Source: Leifsonia sp. 71-9 (GTDB lineage: Bacteria; Actinomycetota; Actinomycetes; Actinomycetales; Microbacteriaceae). From it: a stretch of 64,000 bases of DNA. This document shows, piece by piece, positions 25,364 to 32,405 of this stretch (within the stretch, counting starts at the first letter, position 1; every line of letters starts with the position of its first letter). A program made the translations under genes and the position numbers. The notes under the pieces were generated by a model. That model had not been told where the DNA came from. It did not search any database and saw only the letters and a program-made list of their open reading frames with translations. The stretch spans positions 238,506-302,505 of the forward strand of contig NZ_MKVJ01000021.1 of NCBI RefSeq assembly GCF_001898805.1, read 5' to 3'.

Positions 25364-25660
25364 CTACTCCGGGACGACCGTGATGGAGAGCAGCCGCTGC
25401 CCCTCGGGGACGGCGGCGCGGAGGGCGTCGCGCGCCGCGGCGTAGTCGGCGCCGTCGGCTTCGATCTCGGTCACAGCGGCGGGACGCATGACGCCGGTCG
25501 CGATCACGCGGCCGCCGCGCGGCATGGCGTTGTGGACGCGGAGCAGCTCGTACCCGTCGGGCACCTGCTCGTCGACCAGTGCACGCGCCGTCTCGGCGTC
25601 ATCCGCCTCGGCCGTCAGCTCGCTCGTCTCGCTGCTCTGCACCATTCCGCGGACCTTCAT
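25364..25660 (-). CDS. Small hypothetical protein (98 residues)
   Basis: The product is a small acidic soluble protein with no recognised domain. Coding is supported by a good frame, an ATG with TAGCGT six bases upstream, and a sequence of alternating strands (DGYELLRVHNAMPRGGRVIATG) and helices. A two-repeat alpha/beta fold is possible from the similar AETARALVDEQVPDGYELLRV and AAARDALRAAVPEGQRLLSI halves. Function is unknown. Confidence 0.65.
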   Translation of the reverse strand: MKVRGMVQSSETSELTAEADDAETARALVDEQVPDGYELLRVHNAMPRGGRVIATGVMRPAAVTEIEADGADYAAARDALRAAVPEGQRLLSITVVPE

Positions 25661-25666
25661 GCCTCC

Positions 25667-25672
25667 ACGCTA
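25667..25672 (-). promoter_or_regulatory. -10 box of the 98-residue protein gene
   Basis: TAGCGT on the minus strand lies six bases (GGAGGC) before the ATG at 25660. Confidence 0.5.
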
Positions 25673-25742
25673 TCGCCTTATACACCCGCACTGTTGACGC
25701 GTCTCCCAGTCGGCGTTCAGTCCGCTGGAGTGGGCTGAGTCC

Positions 25743-26162
25743 ATGGAAATCGCATACACCGCCATCGCCCACGCCTCCGGTGGAGGCCGCGACGGGCACG
25801 TCCGCAGCGAGGACGACCTGCTCGATCTCGACACCCGTCCGCCGAAGGAGCTCGGCGGCTCCGGTGAGGGCACCAACCCGGAGCAGCTCTTCGCGGCGGG
25901 TTACGCCGCCTGCTTCCTGAGCGCACTCCACGCCGTGGGCCGCGCCGAGAAGCAGAACACCACCGACGCCGGCGTCTCGGCGAGCGTCGGCATCGGCCCG
26001 AACGGCGAGGGCGGCTTCGCCCTTGAGGTCGAGCTCGACGTCTACGTGCCCAACGTCAGCCGCGAGGTCGCCGAGGAGCTCGGCGAGAAGGCCCACCAGG
26101 TGTGCCCGTACTCGAACGCCACGCGCGGCAACATCCCCGTGAAGATCACCATCGTCGACTGA
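25743..26162 (+). CDS. ohr: OsmC/Ohr family organic hydroperoxide reductase
   Basis: The 139-residue protein reduces organic peroxides with two Cys residues, seen here in AAGYAACFLSAL and HQVCPYSNATRGN, matching the Ohr spacing. The N-terminal GGGRDGHVRSEDDLLDLD segment is also typical. No OhrR/MarR gene adjoins it. It ends before a 29-bp perfect hairpin. Confidence 0.92.
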   Translation: MEIAYTAIAHASGGGRDGHVRSEDDLLDLDTRPPKELGGSGEGTNPEQLFAAGYAACFLSALHAVGRAEKQNTTDAGVSASVGIGPNGEGGFALEVELDVYVPNVSREVAEELGEKAHQVCPYSNATRGNIPVKITIVD

Positions 26163-26175
26163 CGAGGCGCTGTAC

Positions 26176-26237
26176 CGCGAGAGGTGAGTTGTTGCGGGTC
26201 CCGGTAGCCCGGGACCCGCAACAACTCACCTCTCGCG
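26176..26237. terminator. Perfect 29-bp hairpin between ohr and the Xre gene
   Basis: Positions 26176-26204 and 26209-26237 are exact reverse complements around a 4-base loop. The genes converge here. Its right arm recurs almost unchanged at 26949-26975, which marks a dispersed element. Confidence 0.85.
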
Positions 26238-26243
26238 CGTCTG

Positions 26244-26441
26244 TCAGTCGTCCTCCGGGGTGAAGATCGCCTCGATCGGGCGGTCGAACAGCTTCGCGAT
26301 CCGGAACGCCAGGGGGAGGGACGGGTCGTACTTGCCGGTCTCGAGGGCGTTCACGGTCTGCCGCGACACCCCGAGCCGCTCCGCCAGCGCCCCTTGCGAG
26401 AGCGCGTGCTCATCGCGGAGAGTCTTCAGCTCGTTCTTCAT
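26244..26441 (-). CDS. Small Xre-family transcriptional regulator
   Basis: The 65-residue protein is essentially one Cro/C1-type helix-turn-helix (LSQGALAERLGVSRQTVN) ending IEAIFTPEDD, like YgzD/YozG-type regulators. The ATG at 26441 overlaps the stop of the preceding membrane protein gene (ATGA), so a longer start is unnecessary. This regulator plus membrane protein pair is common in Gram-positives. Palindromes upstream of the operon are likely its operators. Confidence 0.85.
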   Translation of the reverse strand: MKNELKTLRDEHALSQGALAERLGVSRQTVNALETGKYDPSLPLAFRIAKLFDRPIEAIFTPEDD

Positions 26442-26854
26442 CGCAGCTTGATCGCGATCGACGCGACGAGCCAGGCGAGCATCCCGCCGCCGTACAGCCA
26501 CCAGCCGAGTCCCGGGATGTCGAGGCCCGCGACCGCGAGGAACCCGGCGATGACGGCCAGCAGCATGGTGACCACGAAGCCGACCGCGAGACCCTTCAGC
26601 GTCTGAAGGAGTTCGAATTCATCGGAGCGCAGCACGAACCGGACGAGCACCACGGCCACGGCCGCGACCGGCACGACCGGTGCCAGTGCCCAGAGGAAAC
26701 GCACGGGGTCGTCGCCGTCGAGGTCTCCCCACACGAGCGACGCCACGAGGACGAGGACGTAGGCCACCATCCCGAGGCCGAATTGGAGAGCGAAGCTGCG
26801 CGTGCGGCGACGCTCGCTCGGTCCGACGGTTCGAGTGTCAAGTTCGCTTGTCAT
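26438..26854 (-). CDS. Small integral membrane protein paired with Xre regulator
   Basis: The 138-residue protein has about four hydrophobic segments after a polar N-terminus (TRTVGPSERRRTRSFALQF). I recognise no named domain, though DUF2178-like proteins sit beside the same type of Xre regulator. ATG 26854 follows a strong promoter with TTGACA; the open frame extends 12 codons farther up, but that start would lie inside the promoter. Confidence 0.7.
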   Translation of the reverse strand: MTSELDTRTVGPSERRRTRSFALQFGLGMVAYVLVLVASLVWGDLDGDDPVRFLWALAPVVPVAAVAVVLVRFVLRSDEFELLQTLKGLAVGFVVTMLLAVIAGFLAVAGLDIPGLGWWLYGGGMLAWLVASIAIKLR

Positions 26855-26902
26855 GCCTCCACTCTCCCGCACAGAGGCTGTGTATGTCAAGCATACTTGA
26901 CA
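26836..26902 (-). promoter_or_regulatory. Promoter and two Xre operator-like palindromes
   Basis: On the minus strand TTGACA (26885-26890), an 18-base spacer and GAGAGT (26861-26866) precede the ATG by six bases. The palindrome TGTCAAG-N4-CTTGACA (26885-26902) covers the -35 box. A second site with one change (TGTCAAG-N4-CTTGTCA, 26836-26853) covers the start codon. Confidence 0.7.
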
Positions 26903-26917
26903 GAGACTTTGCGAAGG

Positions 26918-26963
26918 GTGACGTGTTGCGGGTTGCGAGGCGTCAGCACCCGCAACGACTCAC
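26918..26963 (-). terminator. Imperfect hairpin after the GT2 gene
   Basis: Arms 26918-26933 and 26948-26963 pair with three mismatches. The right arm and its flank (26949-26975) match 26 of 27 bases of the arm of the hairpin at 26215-26241. Confidence 0.6.
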
Positions 26964-26978
26964 CTCTCGCGCGTCGGC

Positions 26979-28472
26979 TCAGACCGCGACGCGGCCGACC
27001 TTCTCGGTCTTGTCCCAGCGGGCCTCGGCCCCGGCGAGCTCCTTGAAGTAGGAGTCGAGCGTGATCGCGCAGAGCAGCGATCCGTACCCGGCCAGGTAGA
27101 TGAAGACCGGAGCCAGCCAGCGGAGGCCCTTCCGCTTCTCGACGACCCGAGCGAGCCAGGCGACGAGCATCGAGAACGGGATCCAGATGTAGATCAGCAG
27201 GGTCAGGACGAAGAGGGTCGATTCGCTCAAAGTGACGCCGAAGAGCCCGGGCAGTCGGACGAGCATCAAGGTGGGGAAGAGTGCGGTGACCATCACCAGC
27301 ATGTTGATGATGCCGGGGAACAGGATCACATGGCCGAGCGCCCGGCCCGTGGTCCTGCTGTCCGTCAGCGAGCCGAGGATGAGCACGAACAGATAGGCGA
27401 GCGCTGCACTGATCCAGAGCGCGCGGAACACCCCGGTCGCGAAGGGCGACTGCAGGAAGAGCAATCCGGTCAGGCCGATGGCGGAGAGCACCATGATCAG
27501 GGGCAGCAGCCAGAGGCTGAACCAGACGATGCCGAAGGTCCACGCGCCCAGGTGGTGCTGCTTCGACGGCCGGAACCAGACCTTCGAGTAGCGGGCCGTG
27601 ACCGTCACATTGCCCCGGGCCCAGCGCAGCCGCTGCTTCCAGAGGGCGTCGACCCGACTCGGCTCCTCGGCCAGCACGTGCGCGTGCGGCTCGAAGACGA
27701 CCTTGCGGCCGTTCAGCTGCGTCTCGAAGGTGGTGATGGTGTCCTCGGCGAGGGACGAGGTGTCGATGCGGCCGCCGATGGCGACGAGGTTCTCGCGGGT
27801 GTGCAGCTGGGCGCCGCCGGCGAGACACGCTTGCGCTCCGAGCACGTTCTGCGCGCGGCGGGCGGCGGGCTGCGAGAGCACGTACTCCACACCGATGAAC
27901 TTGGTGAGGTAGTTGCGCCCGACGCTGCTGCCCTCGCGGATGTACGCCGAGACGGCGCCCACCTCGGGGTCGGCCAGGTGCCGCGTCATGCGCCGGAGGG
28001 AGTCGGGCAGGTAGATGACGTCGGCGTCCATGACGAGGAGCGCCTCCATCCAGTCCTCCTCCAGGATGCGGCTGATGCCGTGGTTGAGGGTGTGCGCCTT
28101 GCCCTGGCCGCCCTGCTCACGCCGGAGCAGGAAGACGTTGCCGGGGTACTGCTCGGCGCGGCTGCGGACCACATCCGGGGTGTCGTCGGTGGAGGCGTCG
28201 TCGACGACATAGATGCGCAGCGCCTTCTTGGGGTAGTCAAGCTTCATCAGCCGGTCCACGGAGGCGCCGATCACGGCGCCTTCGTTCCAGGCCGGGACGA
28301 CGATCGCCACGCGCGGGAGGTACGGCGCGGCCTTCTTGTAGTGGTTGATCCAGGCGTGGAACGGGATCACGAAGAAGGTCGCCGCTGCGGCGATCACCGG
28401 GATGAAACCGGTCAGGGCGAGGATCAGGCACACGATCACGCCGATCCATTGCAGAACGCCCACGACATCCAC
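26979..28472 (-). CDS. Processive family-2 glycosyltransferase (membrane)
   Basis: The 497-residue protein has an N-terminal membrane helix pair, a GT-A catalytic domain with VVDDAST, VMDADV (DxD), EDTIT and QRLRWARG (QxxRW), then about four to five C-terminal helices. This is the layout of chitin/hyaluronan/poly-GlcNAc synthases that extrude polysaccharide. I chose GTG 28472, which has a GAGGGGAG ribosome-binding site, rather than the upstream open frame. A TAGGGT -10 box lies at 28499-28504. No deacetylase or export partner is nearby. Confidence 0.83.
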   Translation of the reverse strand: MDVVGVLQWIGVIVCLILALTGFIPVIAAAATFFVIPFHAWINHYKKAAPYLPRVAIVVPAWNEGAVIGASVDRLMKLDYPKKALRIYVVDDASTDDTPDVVRSRAEQYPGNVFLLRREQGGQGKAHTLNHGISRILEEDWMEALLVMDADVIYLPDSLRRMTRHLADPEVGAVSAYIREGSSVGRNYLTKFIGVEYVLSQPAARRAQNVLGAQACLAGGAQLHTRENLVAIGGRIDTSSLAEDTITTFETQLNGRKVVFEPHAHVLAEEPSRVDALWKQRLRWARGNVTVTARYSKVWFRPSKQHHLGAWTFGIVWFSLWLLPLIMVLSAIGLTGLLFLQSPFATGVFRALWISAALAYLFVLILGSLTDSRTTGRALGHVILFPGIINMLVMVTALFPTLMLVRLPGLFGVTLSESTLFVLTLLIYIWIPFSMLVAWLARVVEKRKGLRWLAPVFIYLAGYGSLLCAITLDSYFKELAGAEARWDKTEKVGRVAV

Positions 28473-28530
28473 CAGGAAACTCCCCTCGTCTACCCGCAAC
28501 CCTACAGCGGGAGCGCCCCCGGACAGCGGA

Positions 28531-28562
28531 AAGCGGGCCCCGTCGGTGGACGGGACCCGCTT
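28531..28562 (-). terminator. Terminator hairpin after the FMN reductase gene
   Basis: Arms 28531-28544 and 28549-28562 pair with one mismatch around a 4-base loop, 13 bases beyond the stop codon. Confidence 0.7.
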
Positions 28563-28574
28563 GTGCACAGGGCG

Positions 28575-29267
28575 CTATGAGCGGGGTGCTCCCAGGGAGC
28601 CGCCCGCTGCCAGCTTCATGAGGTCCGAGCTCAGGTCGATGCCGAACTCGTCGCCCCCCGCCGAGCCGAACTCGTGCTGGTAGTGGTCCCATGAGGCGTC
28701 GGTGATCTTCGCCTCCACCTCGCTCTCCATGAGCACGACCAGCTCGCGTGCGGCCCGGTCGATGCGCTTGCCGAGGGACTTGTCCTGCCAGTCCTCGGTC
28801 GAGGCGAACACCGACGTCGGGGTGGTCATCGTGCGCAGGAAGGCGAACATCGAGCGCATCTGCTCGTCGACCACGAGCGCGTGCCGGGCGGTGCCGGCCG
28901 TCGCGCCGAGCACGACCGGCTTGGCGATGAGCAGGTCGTTGTCGATCACCTGGAAGAACGACGTGAACAGTCCGCTCGGGCCGGCCTTGTAGACCGGCGC
29001 GGTCGCGATGATGCCGTCCGCCGCCTTCAGCGCGTCGATCGCCTTCGTGAACTTCGGCCCGAGGTGCCCGGAGGCGAGCGCGCCGGAGAGCTCCGGCAGC
29101 AGCTCGCGCAGGTCGAGGTGCTGCGTCTCGACGGTGCGTCCGTCGCGCTGGGCGGCGGCCTCCACGCGCAGCGCCAGCCGGTCGGCCAGCATCTTGGTGG
29201 ACGACGGGTCGCTGACGCCGGCGTTCACCACCACCACGCGGAACGGCCGCTGATCGGTGTTCGTCAT
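28575..29267 (-). CDS. NAD(P)H-dependent FMN reductase, CE1759 family
   Basis: The 230-residue flavodoxin-fold protein (VVVVNAGVSDPSSTKMLADRL, then APVYKAGPSGLFTSFFQ) matches the CE1759 family of reductases. These are nearly always next to a CE1758 luciferase-like monooxygenase, as here. It should supply reduced FMN to its partner. The start could be ATG 29267 or the GTG one codon before. The gene lies 32 bases after the monooxygenase stop. Confidence 0.85.
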   Translation of the reverse strand: MTNTDQRPFRVVVVNAGVSDPSSTKMLADRLALRVEAAAQRDGRTVETQHLDLRELLPELSGALASGHLGPKFTKAIDALKAADGIIATAPVYKAGPSGLFTSFFQVIDNDLLIAKPVVLGATAGTARHALVVDEQMRSMFAFLRTMTTPTSVFASTEDWQDKSLGKRIDRAARELVVLMESEVEAKITDASWDHYQHEFGSAGGDEFGIDLSSDLMKLAAGGSLGAPRS

Positions 29268-29299
29268 CACGTCCTTCTCTCGATCTCAGGCCCCGCCGC

Positions 29300-30487
29300 T
29301 CAGAGCGACGGGTAGCTGGCCTGGAACTGCTCCTCGGTGTCCTGGTAGGGGGAGGCGCCGGTCACGTTGTCGCCGCGGTTGGTGTTGGGGCGCGGCTGGC
29401 GGGGCTCCGCGTCGCCGTACTTGGCGGCGACGAGCGAGGCGTGCGTGGGGGCGTCGGGGGCCTCCGGGTCCTTGCGGGCCTCGGTCTCCTTGCGGAGCAC
29501 GGGGATGACCTCCTCGCCCAGCAGGTCGAGCTGCTTGAGCACGGTGCTGAGCGGCAGGCCGGCGTGGTCCATCAGGAACAGCTGGCGCTGGTAGTCGCCC
29601 GCCCATTCGCGGAAGGTCAGCGTCTTGTCGATGACCTCCTGCGGGCTGCCGACGGTGAGCGGGGTCGCCTCGGTGAACTCCTCCATCGTCGGGCCGTTGC
29701 CGTAGACGGGGGCCTCGTTGAAGTACGGGCGGAACTCGTTCTTCGCGTCCTGCGAGTTCTTGGCGATGTACGCCTGGCCGCCGAGCCCGACGATCGCCTG
29801 CTTGGCGGTGCCGTGGCCGTAGTGCTCGTAGCGCTCGCGGTAGAAGGCGATCAGGCGCTGGTAGTGCTCCTTGGGCCAGAAGATGTTGTTCGCGAAGAAG
29901 CCGTCGCCGTAGTAGGCGGCCTGCTCGGCGATCTCGGGCGTGCGGATGCTGCCGTGCCACACGAAGGGCGGCACGTCGTCGAGCGGGCGCGGGGTGGAAG
30001 TGAAGCCCTGCAGCGGCGTGCGGAAGCGTCCCTCCCAGTCCACGACGTCCTCGCGCCACAGGCGGTTCAGGAGGTTGTAGTTCTCGAGCGCGAGCGGCAG
30101 GCTCTGGCGGATGTCCTTGCCGAACCACGGGTAGACCGGGCCGGTGTTGCCGCGGCCGAGCATCAGGTCCATGCGGCCCTTGGAGAGGTGCTGGAGCATC
30201 GCGTACTCCTCGGCGATGCGCACCGGGTCGTTCGTGGTGATCAGGGTCGTGGAGGTGGTGACCGTCAGGGTCTTCGTCAGCGCCGCGATGTGCGAGAGAA
30301 GTGTCGTCGGGGACGAGGAGAAGAACGGCGGGTTGTGGTGCTCGCCGATGGCGAAGACGTCGAGGCCGACCTCCTCCGCGTGCTTGGCGATCGTGACGAT
30401 CCCCTCGATGCGCTCCGCCTCGCTCGGGGTGTGGCCCGAGACCGGGTCGCGGGTGATGTCGCTGACGGAGAAGATTCCGTACTGCAT
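29300..30487 (-). CDS. LLM-class flavin-dependent monooxygenase, CE1758 family
   Basis: The 395-residue protein starts MQYGIFSVSDITRDP and has the luciferase-like barrel motifs GEHHNPPFFSSSP, TTLITTNDPVRIAEEY and LGRGNTGPVYPWFG. The two-component system uses FMNH2 from the CE1759 reductase to oxidise an unknown substrate. A GGAG ribosome-binding site lies seven bases before ATG 30487. The C-terminal NTNRGDNVTGASPYQ stretch is a feature of this subgroup. Confidence 0.88.
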   Translation of the reverse strand: MQYGIFSVSDITRDPVSGHTPSEAERIEGIVTIAKHAEEVGLDVFAIGEHHNPPFFSSSPTTLLSHIAALTKTLTVTTSTTLITTNDPVRIAEEYAMLQHLSKGRMDLMLGRGNTGPVYPWFGKDIRQSLPLALENYNLLNRLWREDVVDWEGRFRTPLQGFTSTPRPLDDVPPFVWHGSIRTPEIAEQAAYYGDGFFANNIFWPKEHYQRLIAFYRERYEHYGHGTAKQAIVGLGGQAYIAKNSQDAKNEFRPYFNEAPVYGNGPTMEEFTEATPLTVGSPQEVIDKTLTFREWAGDYQRQLFLMDHAGLPLSTVLKQLDLLGEEVIPVLRKETEARKDPEAPDAPTHASLVAAKYGDAEPRQPRPNTNRGDNVTGASPYQDTEEQFQASYPSL

Positions 30488-30519
30488 GGCTGCTCCTTGT
30501 GGGTTCGTCTCGCCGTTTC

Positions 30520-30533
30520 TATGCAAACGCATA
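30520..30533. promoter_or_regulatory. Possible operator upstream of the flavin monooxygenase
   Basis: TATGC-AAAC-GCATA is a perfect 5-4-5 inverted repeat 33 bases upstream of the start codon. The associated regulator is not in the neighbourhood. Confidence 0.3.
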
Positions 30534-30668
30534 CAACGCTCCGCCGGCCGGAGTATTCCCGGCCTCCAGTCTGGCCTCCGGAAGGGAGATCCGGCCAGCC
30601 GTCGCAAAGGTCCGGACAGAGTGCGGCGCCGGGTCCGAATCCCGCCAGCCGGCGTCGGGGGCAGCCGC

Positions 30669-30674
30669 TAGCCT
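30669..30674 (+). promoter_or_regulatory. -10 box of the DMT transporter gene (leaderless)
   Basis: TAGCCT lies exactly six bases before the GTG at 30681. No Shine-Dalgarno is present. Confidence 0.55.
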
Positions 30675-30680
30675 CGCAGA

Positions 30681-31595
30681 GTGAAGGTCGCGCTGCAGTT
30701 CGTCGCCATGGGGCTCATCTGGGGAGCCAGCTTCCTGTTCATGAAGATCGCCCTCGACGGGGTGTCCTTCGGTCAGGTCGCCTGGGCGCGCCTCGTGTTC
30801 GGCGCGATCACGCTCGGCGTCATCGTCCTCGTCATGCGCGGCCGGCTGCCGCGCGAGCCGATCGTCTGGCTGCACTTCACCGTCGTCGCGATCACCTACT
30901 GCGTCGTCCCGTTCCTGCTCTTCGCGTGGGCCGAGCAGTACGTGTCGTCGAGCCTCGCCAGCATCTACAACGCGGTCACCCCCATCACCACCGCCATCAT
31001 GGTGACCGTCGCGTTCCGCGTCGAGAAGCTCAACCGCGACCAGGTGCTCGGCGTGCTGATCGGCGTGGTCGGCGTCGTGGTCGTCGTCGGGCCGTGGAGC
31101 GTCGCCGCCCTGACCGGCAGCCTCTGGGGGCAGCTCGCCTGCCTCGGCGCCGTCACCTGCTACGGCTTCAGCTTCGGTTACATCCGCCGCTTCATCAGCC
31201 ACCGCGCCATCCCCGCGACGACCACCGCCTTCCTCAACATCGGCATCGCCGCCGTCATCATGCTGGTGCTGACCCCGTTCGTCGCGCTCGGCCCGATCAC
31301 CTTCAGCTGGCCGGTGCTGCTCAGCCTCCTGGCGCTCGGGATGCTCGGCACGGGCGTCGTCTACATCTGGAACATGAACGTGCTGCGGGCCTGGGGGCCC
31401 ACGGCGACCTCCGGCGTGACCTATGTGACCCCGGTGGTGGGCGTCGCGCTCGGCATCCTGGTGCTGGGCGAGCACCTCAGCTGGAACGAGCCCGTCGGGG
31501 CGCTCATCGTGATCGCGGGCATCCTGCTCACGCAGCAGCGGGTGCGGATCTTCTCCCGCCGCCAGGCCGAGCTGGCGGGTCAGCGCAGCGCGTAG
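30681..31595 (+). CDS. DMT superfamily transporter (EamA)
   Basis: This 304-residue membrane protein contains two EamA repeats, each of about five helices. The opening GLIWGASFLFMKIAL and the repeat-2 TSGVTYVTPVVGVALGILVLGE segment are typical of drug/metabolite exporters. It starts with GTG. Its last 16 bases overlap the tail of the convergent SDR gene. Substrate unknown. Confidence 0.87.
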   Translation: MKVALQFVAMGLIWGASFLFMKIALDGVSFGQVAWARLVFGAITLGVIVLVMRGRLPREPIVWLHFTVVAITYCVVPFLLFAWAEQYVSSSLASIYNAVTPITTAIMVTVAFRVEKLNRDQVLGVLIGVVGVVVVVGPWSVAALTGSLWGQLACLGAVTCYGFSFGYIRRFISHRAIPATTTAFLNIGIAAVIMLVLTPFVALGPITFSWPVLLSLLALGMLGTGVVYIWNMNVLRAWGPTATSGVTYVTPVVGVALGILVLGEHLSWNEPVGALIVIAGILLTQQRVRIFSRRQAELAGQRSA

Positions 31596-32314
31596 CCGCC
31601 GTCGACGTAAAGGGTCGACCCCGTCGTGTACGTGCTCGTGAAGAGGTGGATGACCGCGTCCGCGATCTCGTCCTCGGTGCCGGGGCGGCCGAGGACCGTC
31701 GTGGCGCTGAAGCCGCTGAAGGCCGCCTCCCGCACCTCGGCGGAGCGCTGGGACCACAGGTTGCCGTCGATCGTCCCGGGCGCGATCGCGTTGACGCGCA
31801 CGGGCGCCAGCTCGACGGCGAGGCCGCGGGCCAGGCCTTCGATCGCGGCGTTCGCGGCGACGTAGGCGGCGGCCGGTCCCGCGGGACGCACACTCGCCGC
31901 GCCCGACATGAGCACGACGGAGGCGTCGCGGGTCAGGAGGGGGAGCGCGGCGTGGACGACCCGGTACTGGCCCCAGAACTTCGATTCGAACGGGCTGCGT
32001 GCCTCCGCGATCGTGGAGGTCGTGAACGGGCCCGTCGTGTAGCTGGCGGCCGTCGTCAGGAGCGCGTCGACCGCCTCCACCGGCTCGAAGAACCGTGCGA
32101 CGGAGTCGTCGTCGGAGGTGTCGACCACGCCCCAGGATGCGGCGTCGCCCAGCTCGGCGGCGGCGCGCTCGAGGGTCGCCGGGGTGCGTCCGCCGAGGCG
32201 CACGCGGGCGCCGGCGGCCACGGCCTGGCGCGCGACGGCGAGCCCGATGCCGGAGCCGCCCCCGATCAGGACGACGGAACGGCCGGCGAGGCGCTCGATG
32301 CTGTGCTGGGTCAT
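31580..32314 (-). CDS. SDR family oxidoreductase with atypical active site
   Basis: The 244-residue protein has the cofactor loop GGGSGIGLAVA, the catalytic-Ser position VVLMSGAAS and a C-terminal VDGGYAL. At the active site, the usual YxxxK reads YVAAN (about residue 148), so the conserved Lys is Asn. NAD(P) may still bind, but ordinary dehydrogenase chemistry is doubtful. It is alone, convergent with the DMT gene (16-base overlap) and 91 bases downstream of purL. Confidence 0.8.
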   Translation of the reverse strand: MTQHSIERLAGRSVVLIGGGSGIGLAVARQAVAAGARVRLGGRTPATLERAAAELGDAASWGVVDTSDDDSVARFFEPVEAVDALLTTAASYTTGPFTTSTIAEARSPFESKFWGQYRVVHAALPLLTRDASVVLMSGAASVRPAGPAAAYVAANAAIEGLARGLAVELAPVRVNAIAPGTIDGNLWSQRSAEVREAAFSGFSATTVLGRPGTEDEIADAVIHLFTSTYTTGSTLYVDGGYALR

Positions 32315-32405
32315 GGTGCTCCCAGCCTGTCAGGCCGGTCCGCCGTCACGGAATCGTGTGACCGCCCGTGTCGTGCGGCGGCAGCCGAACGACAGGCGCC
32401 GACCG

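Noticed and set aside
26176-26237. Possible integron attC site or insertion-sequence inverted repeat
   Set aside because: No integrase or transposase occurs nearby, arms are perfect without attC core sites, and the location between convergent stops favours a terminator.
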